The notes beneath the pieces were generated by a model. It was not told the DNA's origin and ran no database searches. It saw only the letters and a list, made by a program, of their open reading frames with translations. Positions 10,637-23,449 of a stretch of 64,000 nt of DNA are shown one piece after another. Within the stretch, counting starts at the first letter, position 1; each line of letters starts with the position of its first letter. This DNA comes from Perognathus longimembris pacificus (taxonomy: Eukaryota; Chordata; Mammalia; Rodentia; Heteromyidae). Location: assembly GCF_023159225.1 (NCBI RefSeq), contig NC_063166.1, positions 46,307,149-46,371,148 on the forward strand, read 5' to 3'. The translations under genes were made by a program, and so were the position numbers.

Positions 10637-13557
10637 CGATCTCTGTATATCTTCTCTTAAGACAAAGGATCTTTATCATTTAGGAAATATATATATATAT
10701 TTCTAGATGCTTTGCATTTTCTGGATTTTGCTTCCATTTTTCACTCTAACCTTTCATACTAAATATGAAAAATGAGTTTTAAGAAGTAATGTAAGTCAAT
10801 GATGTAAGGCTTTTGAATATTAAAAAAGAATATTAGCATGGTGCATGGTAACTGGACTTGTTCTTCTCAAGATATCTTTGTTTCTAAGTGTTAATGTCTT
10901 AAAAATATTCTTTTTACTGAGTTCCAATAAATTGATTATTTTCAGTGCCTCAGCCTTACTATTGATATTACTTTAGCTCGTGCTAGGATAAAAGTAATCC
11001 TAGATATTAAAGTATTTAATGTTTGTATTTATTTCACAGGTATTTTCATTTCTGTGATGGTTAGGTATAAGCTAAGATCTGGAGCATTTCAATTGTAGAC
11101 AGACTAAGCGTCATAAAAAATTAAGTATTTTAGAAACACTGTTCATCCAACAGTTTTTAATGTTAGGAACATGGTTGTTCTGTGGCCGCAAACCCCAAAC
11201 CCCTGTGATCTGATTGTGTCTGGAGTTATTATAATGTAAATATTATGTTTTGCAACATAACTTTTCTAAAATTACTGTGATAAATCTTATGCAGATAAAA
11301 GAAAGTGAATTAAAATAATTACACTAGAAAAATCAAAGGGAAATTGGGAAATACCCTGTTGACTTGATTGACTCCTTGCAGACTAAATCATTAGCATCAC
11401 ATTTTGTACCTTTTTCCCTGCTGCCAAGGAAGGGAATGTTAGTCACTATCTACGGTCTTAATAGATCAATATTTGAAAATCCTCTATTCACTTTTTTTCC
11501 AGAGAAAATTTCTTCTGACAGTTTTAAAAAAACCTCTCTTGATAGATGTAACAATGTGACAGGTTTGTAAGCTTTCTTTTTTTTATAACCAAAATTAAGA
11601 TAAAATTGCAATTGTGACTTAATAAAATGCTGAAGGATTAATCCAGAATTGACTCAGTCGAGGTTTATCCTCCTAATTATTCCTCAGTTATAAATTCATA
11701 AACATTTAAAAACATTACATTCATGTCTCTTATTTAGCAACAGAAAATCATTTCATTTTTACCTAGGTAGTGTGGGAGAAGCCCAGTAATGATCAATTTC
11801 AAAAATAGGCCTTTAAGCACATTCTTGGATTTTTACACTACTTTAAAATCATACCACAGTCTGTCAATTTGAAATCATTGTGAGTAACACACAAAATATT
11901 AAAATGCTGTTAATGAAATTGCTTCTTTAAATATCACTGGTTTTAAGGTAATGCAAGCAAAATTTACTTTTAGTTTACTGAGATAACTAAAAAAATCTAA
12001 TAGGACAGCAATTTCATTGTTTTAAAATTTCAAATATTTTCACAAATCCTATAGAGATTGATTTGGCATTACTGTAGGTTATAATCTGGGCAGAGTGACA
12101 TTGCTTAATATAGAATCACTTTCCTGTAGCATTTTCATTTACACCACTGATCTTGGATCACAAAGCTTGTCCCCCTAATTATGTCTAGTATCGCTCCCTA
12201 ATTTGTTTTGTGCTAGGAACATCCGAAAAGCACTCAATGAATCTACAAGCAAATTTAGTGGTAGAATCCTTAATAATGGACCAGTTATTTTACTTTTGTG
12301 TTATTGGTTACCTCTTTTTTATGTTAGGTGTTGGAGAAAATAATCATCTCTTGAGATTCAGAAGCCAGAGGACTGTTTTTTAAATCCTTAGCTGATTCCC
12401 TTCAAATCGCCTAGATAACAACACTCACTTCAGAAGATTCTGGTTCTTATATTTTGAACATTAGTGACATCAATACACTGACATGTTCTGATGTAGTTGA
12501 TGTTATGGAAACATAAATAAGCGAGGTCAACATTGCTAATGAATAAAATTGGACATCAGTTTCTGAAAGTTTTATGGTTCTCCAAGTTTGAATAAATTAT
12601 CATTTGACATATAAACAGATGGTCAAGCACCATCCGCTTGTTAGCATTTCCAGCCCCTTGCAGGTGGTCCCTTGATTATCAAACAGATGAAGACAAGTCA
12701 AGTACTTGTCAGTAGAAGGTTAAAGCAGGACAGGTTAAATGATTGAAATTCAGAGACAGTCATAATCATTTATCTGCTCAAAAATTCAACTTGAAAATAA
12801 TAATCAACTTTCTAAAAGCATACTGTAAATCCTTGCATGAAGCTCTGATATTTATTTCAGGAAACACTCTGTTTTGATATTTTTTGTTAGTATTTTGTTC
12901 ATATACATGCACCTTTGGTGGAAATCTCAGGGTTGTGGACATCTGATGTAATTTCATCATCAATGAGCAATGAAGAGTAAACAAGCAGATTCAGTGTGAG
13001 TAGGTACCAGAACAGATTCTTATAGTATTCATATGCTTTTACTTCTACTCATTTCTCTAGTATAATTATTTAAATAAATGTCATAGGAAAGCTTTTGGTT
13101 AGAAAAAGTGCATTTTATATTTTTAGAGAAAGATTATAGTTTATACTCAAATTATAATTCTCTAAGCAAATGCTTCATATAGTTGTATCAAATGAATTCA
13201 TCACGAGGATTCTACAGTTTTATTTATGATCTGATTTTCTTTACCTGGCCTATAGGAATGATTATACAACTTGCTTATATAATGTACTTTACAGTTTTTA
13301 AGTTTTAAACAACTGGTACTGTTCTGAATGCCAAAACCCCCGACAATTTATATGGTGTTAGCAAGTCTTCATTTCACTTATTTCTGAATTACAGCAACAT
13401 TTGGTCACAACATGCTCTTTTTGTGAAGGTGACAATCCTTCTCCAACTCTGAAACTTTCACAGAATCACTCTGGAGAGACTGAATAACACAGTTTGTCAT
13501 TGTGATGAAAATCCACAGTGTAGATATCTCTATAGCATCATTGCACAGTCACCATCT

Positions 13558-13586
13558 TTTTATTATTATTATTATTATTATTATTG
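13558..13586. repeat. (TTA)n trinucleotide repeat
   Basis: About nine ATT units in an AT-rich context. Confidence 0.9.
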
Positions 13587-14374
13587 TCTTCAACCAGAAC
13601 TATAGATGATTTAAATATTAGTGGAATTATTTTCAGCACCAAGAGGTTGGCGAGTATCTGTAGTCAATAGGACCAAGTTTATGTATTCTAGGATAATGAT
13701 GCAACTATCCCTCCAATGTGGAAATATTTTGGTCCACAAGGGATAGTAGGATCTGTGTTGATGGATAAAATATTGAATGTCTGTAGACAGGCATGCTTTA
13801 AATACAGTGGAATTTTAGATTGAAATTCAAGTTAAAATTAAAGGAGGATTTGTGTACTAAAGTTGTGCTAGGGGTTCATCTGAGAAAGACCAGCTAATCA
13901 CTGCACAGGATGAAGAAATGTTTTCCTCAGAAATTGTGTGAGCTTCAGTGAAAGTCTTCAAGTTAGAGAAATATGCAAAACATAGGTAAAAATCAAAGTT
14001 CCAAGGAATTAAGGACTGCAATGTTTCTAAATCTCACTTTTCCACATCTTTCCTTCATCAATATAAAATGCATCACCTGAACTCATACTTGTGCCTGGTG
14101 TTTGCTCTGGTATCTGAGCCATAAATATAATTGAGGCCTCTCTTGCTTCTCAGTACCCACAGGTCAAATTCTTCCCTTATGCCAATCAATCTCCAGTCTA
14201 ACCAACTTACTAGTTATTGGACAAGCAACTATTTAATCTTCTTACTGTTTCCATTCTTCTCGATTGTAAGGGGGTAATGAGAACTGATCAAAGCACCAAG
14301 CACCATGAATATTATACAACCGCAACAAAGTCTCATTCTTTCAGAGGAAACCTTTACAGCAATATTCAATTTTA

Positions 14375-14598
14375 GGGTCTGGGGATATGGCCTAGTGGCA
14401 AGAGTGAAGCCAGTGAAGCCCTGGGTTCAATTCCCCAGCACCACATATACAGAAAATGGCCAGAAGTGGCGCCGTGGCTCAAGTGGCAAAGTGCTAGTCC
14501 TGAGCAAAAAGAAACCAGGGACAGTGCTCAGGCCCTGAGTCCAAGCCCCAGGACTGACAAAAATAAATTAATTAATTAATTCATTAATTAAAAAATAT
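14375..14598 (+). mobile_element. IDL-Geo SINE with 13-base target duplication
   Basis: The left ID-like half (CTGGGGATATGGCCTAGTGG ... GGTTCAATTCCCCAGC) is joined to the right Geo half (GTGGCTCAAGTGG ... GTGCTCAGGCCC ... CCAGGACTG) and an AATT-rich tail. ATATTCAATTTTA flanks it perfectly at 14362-14374 and 14599-14611, which shows LINE-type insertion. About ten bases are missing between the A and B boxes. Confidence 0.9.
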
Positions 14599-14714
14599 AT
14601 ATTCAATTTTATTATATAAATGAGATACACTTCCTTTTTTTGAAAAATAAAAGTAATTTTAGATTATAGCTTTCTTCCATTGACACACAGTACACATTCT
14701 GTTTTGTTTTGTTT

Positions 14715-14829
14715 TATTTATTTTTTTTTTGAGACATGGCTTTGCTATATAATCCATCCTTGCTGGGTACTCAAGCTCCTCCTGGCTTAGCCTCTGCAGT
14801 GCTGCTGTTATACATGTATGCCACCACGG
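14715..14829 (-). mobile_element. B1-like (7SL-derived) SINE monomer
   Basis: On the plus strand poly-T is followed by GAGACATGGCTTTGCTATAT and later CTCCTCCTGGCTTAGCCTC, a degenerate antisense B1. It lacks the Geo half. Confidence 0.6.
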
Positions 14830-14879
14830 TTCACTCCAATACACAAACTGGTGGTTAAAATTGGAAACTATTTTCATTT

Positions 14880-16700
14880 TTTCTCTGCCTATAATATGTC
14901 AAAGGCCAGAGTGGTGACAAATTATAGAGTGTTTATTATTTAAAGTTGGTGACAAATAATATCTATATCTACTGTCAAATTCAGAGCAAAGACTAAGCCA
15001 ACTCAGAGCTTTCAAAACAGTGAACATACGGCATATTGCTTTTCAAGTATATTGAAGTTATATACTTTCTTCCAGCTAAAAGGGGGGAGAAAATATCCAG
15101 ATCTTTGACTCAGAGGCAGTTGGAATGGCTCCATAAATGAATAACCTTGAGTCCAAGCTCCATGTGCAGGGAACAGCAAACAGCCTTGGGTGGCAAGGGA
15201 GATGACAGCATGTCTCTATCCCCCAGAACAAAGCAGGTGGAGTTGGAGATTGCTGAATGGTTTCTTGTCAGTCTCACAGAAGGCTTTTGCTTCCTGTCTC
15301 TGAGTGCTTAGTGAGCTGTTTGCATAGAGCAGCGGATTTGGCCTCTGATCCTAATGTATCTGCAGATAATTTTGCTAAATGAGTCAGCACTGTGCCTGTG
15401 TGAATGCTGCCAGAGGAGAGAAAAGGTTGCTCTCAGAGCTAGGATTTGCATACTTGCTTCCCCTATCAGGAAATGGGGAACCACAAGACCACAAGTCATG
15501 TTCCATGCAGGAGAAGGTTAGCCATACAGCGCAGCAAGTGCACTGGATTATTGCATGGCATTCTCGATTGCAATAGGGATGTCAGCCATTCTTCTGTGGA
15601 TTAACACAAACAATGATTCAGAGGAAATTCCTAGCCCTCTGTGACTAGGTTCATTATCCGTGGCTATTACAATATTTTGGAGAAAACCAATTTTTATACA
15701 GGGAGAGAGGGAAAGGAGAAAGATGCAGAGAGAGTGGGAGAGAAAAAGGAAAGGACATCAGAAAGAGAGACTAGATAGAAAAGGAGGGAGAGAGAATCTA
15801 TGAAATACACATGCTGCAAATGTGTGCCCAAGTATATATATATTTTATTTTCCTGATAGTTCTTGGCTCCTACAGTTCTTGCATGGGTATGATATTTAAT
15901 CAAAGTATTGACTTAAACATCAACTATTGTATTGTTGAAGGCATCTAACATTTGGAATGTCAAATCATCTCTACATAAAGTTATAATTGTATTTTGCCCT
16001 GAAATTTTAGCTAAACTGGACTGAACATTTCTTTCTTAAAGAGAACAAAGAGACATCCTTCTGTGTAGAATTGTAATCATACTGGAGATAATTTTGCATC
16101 TTACAAAGAAGTATCTTTTACTGATCTCAGGAAATGAATACTTCTACATAAATATCACGGCCCCTCAAACTTCAGTCTGCTTAACGTGTGTGTGTGTATG
16201 TGTGTGTGTGTGTGTGTGTGTTTATGTGTGTGACTTTTCCATTGACATGAATGCAGTCACAGTTAGTACTCAGTCTTTGTCTTCTGAGGAAAAAGGATGA
16301 GGCAAAGTCAATACAGCAATAATCTCCAAATTATTGGTGTCCAGCCCAGACCAAAGCCACCTCATTTTTCCTAGACACTGCCTTCAGAGGGGTTAGGTGT
16401 GGCAAAAGAGCCCCAGAGTGCGGGGAAGAAAGAATTCCTTCCTGTAAGGGACTGGGCAGAGAGGAACTAGGGAACAGAAGGCCAACTGAAGAAGAAAAGG
16501 GTAATAATACTGAGAAATGAGGGGTTTCTATACCTCCTTCTTGCCTTAAGCAGAAACACTTCCTCACGCTGAAGCAAAGTTACTTTTCTTGCTACAGGAG
16601 AGTGACTTTGTGATGAACCGGATATAAATAGCACACTAAGTCATCTACCCAGAGTTGCTGAGCTGTATGAATATTGACTCCTATTTACGAAAGTAATCTT
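14880..16700. other. Unique intronic stretch, no gene seen
   Basis: Single-copy DNA with a purine-rich patch at 15700-15800 and a TG repeat at 16187-16229. No exon or RNA gene is supported. Confidence 0.5.
16187..16229. repeat. (TG)n microsatellite
   Basis: Interrupted GT dinucleotide run. Confidence 0.92.
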
Positions 16701-16703
16701 TTC

Positions 16704-16818
16704 AGGTACTAGTGGCTCACACCTGTAATCCTTGCTACTCATGAAGCTGAAATCTGAGAGTCAATGTCTCAGAGTCAGCCTGGGTAGGAAAATTGGTGAG
16801 ACTCTAGTCTCCATTTGA
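16704..16818 (+). mobile_element. 7SL-like SINE left half only
   Basis: It reads AGGTACTAGTGGCTCACACC TGTAATCC and continues to GAGACTCTAGTCTCCATTTG. It stops before the Geo half, so it is 3'-truncated or a separate monomer. Confidence 0.65.
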
Positions 16819-17729
16819 AGTATAGGGTTTCAAAGAAAGAGTATAGGGGATGGATACCCTATAAACTCAGTATAGGGTATCAAAGAAATGGGTTTGTCTC
16901 CTGCATCTTAAGTGTGCTGCCTGAGTGCTCTTCCTCTCACCTATCCATTTCCTACAGAGAAGCAAATTCGGGGACTTTCACTCAGAGAGGAGACATTCTC
17001 TTCCTTATTCAAGACTGGAAGACTTTGGGATTGTATAGAGAGCTGTAGATCCGGTCACAGCTGGATTTCTCATCAGAAAACCCACAGAATATATTGAAGA
17101 TCACCCTTTATCAAGTAGCAAAACTTCCACACAAGCCATTTGTAGGGCCAGCTGACTTTCTGTATGACAATTGTCAAGGTTTCTCCTTGGATCATTGATT
17201 CATCTATTTCTTATATCAAATAGCTCTGCACCCTTGATGTGCTGATCTTTCATTCTTATTTGTCATATGTTTATTGAAGTTTTCCTGTGTTTGGAAGCCT
17301 CAAACTAAATACTTGAGACACTTTCCTTTATAGGGTTCCTTTTAACATTTTGGACAACAAATTATGGATAGAGCATAGATGATTTTTAGACAATAAAACT
17401 ATGAATTGACTTTGACAAATTAGGAAAATCCCTTTTTAAACAATAACAAGTAGGAAAATCAGGAGAATGTAGAGATATAGTGCTCCTAGTAAACACACAT
17501 AAGAAGTGGACAGCTGGTAAGATTTGGGGTGCAAAGTGTGCTGATGGAAACATACTACATACTGAAACATGCATTAGGGGCTTCTCCAAGGAGACACAGA
17601 TCATTCAGTCCACAGGAGGTAGAGGCAAATGAGGAGGTCATTCATGATATCTTTTGCTCTTCTTTTCAGATCCCCACATTACAGCTTAGCTGTCCTAAAC
17701 CTTGGGTGCTTCATTTCCTTTATTCTCTT

Positions 17730-17956
17730 TGGTGCCAGTGTTGGGGTGTGAACTCAAAGCTCAGAATCTCCCTTGGTTTTTTGCTTAAGGCTGGTGCTCT
17801 ACCTTAAACTACAGCTCCTCTTCTAGCTTTTTTGCTCATTGGTTGGAGATAATTTTCTCCAAGACTTTTCTGCTGGTATTGGCTCTGAACTTGGATCCTA
17901 AGATCTCAGCTGCCTGAGTAGATTGGAAAAAAACATGAGCCACAAGCACCCAGACC
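17730..17956 (-). mobile_element. 7SL-like/Geo chimeric SINE
   Basis: Antisense copy: GTGAACTCAAAGCTCAG, GGCTGGTGCTCTACC and TTGGAGATAATTTTCTCC precede CTAAGATCTCAGCTGCCTGA and ATGAGCCACAAGCACC. It is about 15-20% diverged from better copies by eye. Confidence 0.75.
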
Positions 17957-17959
17957 AGG

Positions 17960-20150
17960 TGCTTCACTTCTAAAAATGGGATTGCTAGAAGAATACCATT
18001 TATAAATTACTTATCCCAGACCTCAGGATAAATTACATTTTGTCTGGAAAGTCATGTTTTCAGCTAGATTTGCTCTTATATTTATCTTTGATTCTATCAA
18101 ACTAGAATCCATAAAACATTTTTAATGTCTTCCCCACACACAAACTCCCTCCTCTCTAGATATTCATTATCCCATGATAAGGATAGTTGGTCACTATCTT
18201 GGTATTTTCATCACACAGTCCATTTTCACATGATCAACACATATATGTCAGTGATCCTGGAGAAAGTTCTCCCATGAGAACGGGGCCATCTTTCTAGCAG
18301 AGATGCTCCTGGCAAAGAATGGAGGTCACTGACCTTTTCTAAACCACATTAGCAATAGGGGCTTGAAGATGAGATTTGAGGATGGATGATGCCGCATTCC
18401 TCATGCACACAAAATTCCAGACAGCATTTCGTTAGCTACCAAGCAGTTAAGTAGAACTCCTAAATCAGTCTAGCAATAGGGAACAGAGTTTACGCATAGT
18501 GTCCTTCCAGGAGCAATTTGGAACTGTTATCTAAGAACCAGAAATGGTTTTGAACTTAATACAGTCGACTTGTTCCCATGGCAGGAGAAAAACAAAGACT
18601 ACATCCAGCAGAAAGCCATTTGTATACTTAGAGATTCACACAAGGAATCTAGCAAGAGAGCTCTAAAAATCAATATTTCTAAAATCTCTAAAAAGCATTA
18701 CCTCATTGCTTTAGCCTAACTGGAAAAGAGGTATTTTGATATTTTAAGGAAAGATGAGAAGATATAGCAGTTTTCATTGTTTATTGATTAGATGCCTGGG
18801 CCTAAGTTAGGATCAAAAGGTTTGCTCTGTGAGCCAAGCAGTTTTCAGCATTGAGATAGGACCCAGGCATGCAAACTTGAAGGGAATGATGTGTTTTATT
18901 CCACATTCTGGTGAACTTACCTAGTGTATGTGATTGACAGAAAGCTAGCATTTAGGTATTTCTGATGAAGTGTATCAATAATAGTAGTCAAGATCTAAAT
19001 GAAAGGACATTTTGTGAACTTGTTAGGGGAACTACCTGGAGCTGTTCGTGGTGGAAATCTACACTTATTTCTGTATTGATTAGGTGGTTAGTGCCATCTA
19101 TTTAGCTCTGTGAGAATTACTTGCTCCTTCTGCACTCAGGTAAAAATGCTTAACAACACAGAGATCCAAGCTTCTTCTAGCCCCCTCAGTGATGAGGAAA
19201 TGTCAGTATTTGTCTGTAGATTTTGAATTTATCCTTAGATCATTTGTGATCATAAGCTACTTATGGAGCTATATTGAAAACATAATTTTCTTAAACTGTT
19301 TTGTACTATTGGTGCTCGCTGGTTTTTGTTACCTTTGCCCTATGTGAATGGGACTAGGTGCCTGGTTATGATTTTGGAATGCTTTGCCTTTTGGTGATGG
19401 TCTCAGCTCTGGTGATATCTGTGTTGTGGCATATGGAAAGAAGAAAAAAGTGTATGCATCATCATTATTTTTCCCCTCTTTGTGAAGTAGACTATCTGTT
19501 ATCATATCATTGCCATAAAAAAACATAAACAGAACCAGATAATCTTTCTGGAGATCAGGAACTGAGAGTCAGAGAATTACTTTTTTTTTCAGAACTAGTA
19601 AGATTATGAAAGAGAAGGAAAACAATGGAAATTAACTTTTGGAGCTGTTATAAAGTAGGTGGGAATTTGTCTACATGCATAACAGATGTCTATTGTGAGT
19701 GCTCGGTGTGATCAGCACACATTTCCTTCCAGAATTTTCTCCAAACATTATGGGAAATGGGTAAGTCTGAATCAAGGTGATTAAAGTTTCATTCTTACTT
19801 CTGACTGTCTCTCACCTGACCATTATGAGCTTTAGATTCTTTGTGTTTTCACACGGAAAATAGTGCTGCATGATAGTTGTCCTTGTTCAGACCAGTTGTT
19901 TTTTTATATGGACTGACCGACTCACCATCAAATCATGAAACAAGGCTAAGGAGTGCAGAGACTCAGGGGTCAAGAACATGGGTTCAGTTTGATCCTCAAA
20001 ACCATAAAAATACATGGACATGTGAGAATGAATGTAATGAAATTATATGTCACTTTTTGTTTGGAAAACATCATGGAGTTATACTCTGAGTCACAAGTAT
20101 TTTATCTTCCCATGGGTAACTGACAAAAGGAAATAGAATTAGTTTGGAAG
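17960..20150. other. Unique intronic stretch, no gene seen
   Basis: No mobile element or exon is recognised. Confidence 0.5.
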
Positions 20151-20175
20151 TAGTGGTCAGATATTTCTCTTACAA

Positions 20176-20402
20176 AGATATATATGTATATATATATATA
20201 TATATGTATATGTATATATACCAACTTACTAGTTCTGAAAAAAAGGTAATTGAGTTCAAGCCCCAATACCAGCTCTATGCTCTATCTCTCATATATATGT
20301 ATGTATACAGTATATGTGCATACATGTATAATAAAAATGTGTATATATGTGTTATATATATAACTGTGTGTTATATATAAATATGTGTTACATATATACA
20401 CA
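20176..20402. repeat. (TA)n/(TATG)n AT-rich microsatellite cluster
   Basis: Alternating TA and TATG/TGTA units occur in two blocks (20176-20222 and 20289-20402) separated by unique DNA. Confidence 0.88.
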
Positions 20403-20869
20403 CATGTAACAAAATTGAAAACACAATGGCTTTGAAGATGCAGATTAAGAAATGACTTAAAGAAAATTTGCCTTTCACATTTTTAAGTTTTTTAATGATG
20501 TCCCCATGTCTGAGCTTATAAGTACCTGTAACAAGATAGCATATGTTGATTCTTTGTAGTTAAGGAACAAATATTTATTTGCTCTTCGAGTACTCTTCTA
20601 AGCTAGTCCTCTCCCAAGCTAGGAAAAGTGCTATCAGTTCAGTTTGAACTTCCCTTCTTTCCCAAATGAAGAAGTAATAGAGGTGGAGTAATTCATTTCC
20701 TGCCCACCACTAACACATCATTCCATTGAGAATGGAATTACTCATTTTAACTGCTCTGTTTATCCTGACACGATTATCCAGAAAACTCAACCCAAGCCCA
20801 CCAGGACAGCCTTCCCTCAATGATTGTCTGCCCTCAATTTGTTTTTTACTAAGCAAGCTCCAAACACCT

Positions 20870-20873
<4 letters not shown>

Positions 20874-20924
<51 letters not shown>

Positions 20925-20934
20925 ACGTACGTAA
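20874..20934. repeat. (CA)n microsatellite ending in (CGTA)n
   Basis: About 24 CA units are followed by three ACGT units. Confidence 0.95.
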
Positions 20935-21446
20935 TGTGCCCAAGTTTCCTGTGTGGTATTTGCCAGAGGTGGCAGTTGAGGCTGGCAGATGTGCAGGGTC
21001 AGCTTGGCCTTTGATCCATCTACCCTCAGGTAGCAGTTTCTCCAACAAAGGAAGTGACAAAGTTAACAGAATAATCAGTATTACCCTTAAATGAATGTAG
21101 GTAGGACAACCTTTTTTGTTAAGTATTTGTCAAAAGTTTGTAAGATATAGAACAGAAACAGTGTCTAATTTTTACTCATTAGTTGTTAAATGTTATTTCC
21201 TAATGTGTCACAAACCACCAAAATAACCTTAATTGTTTTGCCATTTAGCTTAATTAAAGAAATGGAAGATGGTAGCAATATTACTTGTGAGTAAATAGAT
21301 TTTTTTGATGATGATATCTTTTGTAATGCACAGAAAACACATTGCTTTCTCAATTCCTGTCTGTCTGACGCATTGTATACAGTTATGACTTGGCCCAGCA
21401 CCTGTGGATTAGCTTATATGTCATTATTAAAAAAACTCTTTTTTGG

Positions 21447-21655
21447 TGTTTTACTTTTTCCTGTTTTAAAACAGCATCTTGCTATTCGGCGTAGATTTGC
21501 TTTGAGCTCTTGATTCTCTGGTTACTGAGATTATAGGCAAGAAATACCATGCCTGTCTTAAACGCTTATTTGCTTGTTTGTTTGTTTGTATCAGTGCTGG
21601 GTGTCAAACCCACATCCTAATGCATATACCCTACCCCAGAGCCATCCCTAGCTGA
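21447..21655 (-). mobile_element. B1-like monomer plus ID-like fragment
   Basis: The stretch GCATCTTGCTATTCGGCGTA ... GAGATTATAGGCAAG is an antisense B1-like monomer. It is followed by a TTTG tract and CAGTGCTGGGTGTCAAACCC ... CCCCAGAGCCATCCCTAGC, an antisense ID/B-box-type SINE end. Both are old. Confidence 0.5.
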
Positions 21656-22207
21656 GAAAGCAGAAAAACAAAAGAAACATGCACCACTCTTTGCTAAATA
21701 TGTTATGTGCTGATGCATACATACCATGTGAATATTTTTAAATTACACATAAGCTGATAAATAAAACTTAAGTTATTCACATGTAAATTTGGAATCTCAT
21801 TATATTATAAAAAGACTAATTTGTATCATTTTGAGATAGATGACGGGGTAACCCAAGTTATTTCCTATTTCATTTGCCAAATGAATTAATGTATGCCGTA
21901 ATTAATGAACAATATCCCACTAAGGATAGGATTTCAGAACAGAAGCAGTGAAGAGGGAAAACTTGCATTTATCTTTAGTCTCAACATATCATTCCTAGTA
22001 ACCGGTTACAAATATAGAAATAAGAAGATAAAATGACAAATTCATTGTTTAAAATGAAGACTCTCAAATTTTTGTATATGGAGACTTCATAGCTCTTCAG
22101 GAGTGATCAAAAAGAGTTCTATTATCTGTGTAATAATACAATTGATTCCCTAAGGCTTACATTTTAACACAAATGAGCAATCTTGTTCCTTAAGCTGGTC
22201 CACCCAT

Positions 22208-22335
22208 GGCACTCTGCCACTTGAGCCACAGCGCCACTTCTGGCCATTTTCTGTATATGTGGTGCTGGGGAATCAAACCCAGGGCCTCATGTATAGGAGG
22301 CAAGCACTCTCACCACTAGGCCATATCTGCAGCCC
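22208..22335 (-). mobile_element. IDL-Geo SINE, truncated at the Geo end
   Basis: The antisense copy CTGCCACTTGAGCCACAGCG ... CACTAGGCCATATCTGCAGCC retains the whole ID-like half and the first part of the Geo half. The last part of Geo and the tail are missing. Confidence 0.88.
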
Positions 22336-22499
22336 AGAAGGAAATGGGTTTCTAAGAAGAAGTCCAGCCCCTAGTACCCTTTCTTTCCCATCACATGGAT
22401 GATCCATCCCAAAGCAGTGGTTCTCACCCTATACTTGCTAGTGTCATATGTAGCAGTTTGTGACTACGCAGCTCCTGATGGGACTCAAGTATATGCATT

Positions 22500-22603
22500 T
22501 ATTTTATTTTAATTTTTATGTTTGTTTTTTTTCTCAAATCATGATTCTCCAGATCAAACCTCCTGAGTGGCAGGAATTACAGGCATGTGCCACCAGTGCA
22601 GGG
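22500..22603 (-). mobile_element. 7SL-like SINE fragment
   Basis: AATCATGATTCTCCAGATC ... CCTCCTGAGTGGCAGGAATT ACAGGCATGTGCCACC is an antisense 7SL-like head with a T-rich flank. Confidence 0.55.
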
Positions 22604-22866
22604 AAGGATCTACTTTTCTAACTTGTCCCTGGCAGTGCTGGCACTTCTGATTCATGGATCACAATATGAGACCCACTAAGCAAAATCATAAACCTTGGTG
22701 TAGAATTAGATTCATTTATGCAAAAGAATAGTGTAAGGTTTCAAAACACCCTGGTTTCAAAATGAATTTTAATTTGCTTTCATTTAAATTGTGTTTAAAG
22801 CATAGCATCTTAAAAAGAAATATGAAATTCAGGTTACAGTATTCAGAAAGATAGAAGATACATACT

Positions 22867-23101
22867 TTTTTTTTAATCTTTTCTTGGTCTTTGACTCAGG
22901 GCTTGGGTACCATCCCTGAGCTTTTCTACTGAAGGCTATTGCTCTACCACTTGAGTCCCAGCTCCACTTCCAGATTTTGGATGGTGAATTGGAGATAAGC
23001 GTCTTACAGACTTTCCTGTCTGAGCTGACTTTGAACCGTTCTCCTCACATCTCAGCCTTCTGAGTATTTAGGATTACAAACATGAGCCACCAGCACTGAG
23101 A
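22867..23101 (-). mobile_element. 7SL-like/Geo chimeric SINE
   Basis: A full-length antisense copy with poly-T lead, GGGCTTGGGTACCATCCCTG, ACCACTTGAGTCCCAGCTCC, GAGATAAGCGTCTTACAGAC and GATTACAAACATGAGCCACC. Confidence 0.8.
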
Positions 23102-23184
23102 TTTAAAAGTGATAATTTTTAATCCATACAATTCTAACTCCTAAGGATCAAGAAGTTTTCATTGTTTTTTTATTGGTGAGTTGA

Positions 23185-23282
23185 TCATGGTGGCTCACAC
23201 CTGTTATCCCAACCATAAGCCTGAGCTACACAACAGGATCCTGTCTCTGAAATAAATAAATAAATAATAATAATAATAATAC
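23185..23282 (+). mobile_element. 7SL-like monomer with (AAAT)n/(AAT)n tail
   Basis: TGGTGGCTCACACCTGTTATCC and CAGGATCCTGTCTCTGAAAT are followed by an AAAT/AAT tail. It resembles a short B1-type monomer, without Geo. Confidence 0.6.
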
Positions 23283-23354
23283 ACAAGCCAATAAATAGGT
23301 GAGTAAACACTGATGAGCACTAGAGTTTAAGATGGAAACACAAAAACATGTAGA

Positions 23355-23442
23355 CAGGAAGTGGCGCTATGACTCAAAGTTGTAGAGCACTCACCTTGAC
23401 CTGAAGATTCAAGCCTCACAACCGATCAAAAAAAAAAAAAGA
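23355..23442 (+). mobile_element. Geo-type SINE right half, isolated
   Basis: AGGAAGTGGCGCTATGACTC ... GTAGAGCACTCACCTTGACC ... AAGCCTCACAACCGATC and poly-A form a right half with no left half attached. Confidence 0.55.
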
Positions 23443-23449
23443 GAGAGAG

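Larger units (their letters stand above)
7060..14360. other. SINE-poor, AT-rich unique intronic stretch
   Basis: Across about 7.3 kb I find no IDL-Geo, 7SL-like or L1-like element. There are only short simple repeats: poly-T at 9547, GATA/GACA at 10603-10636 and TTA at 13559-13586. No exon is supported. The neighbouring 14-50 kb has about one mobile element per 1.5 kb, so the absence is notable. It is read as first intron of ARPP21 by position. Confidence 0.6.
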
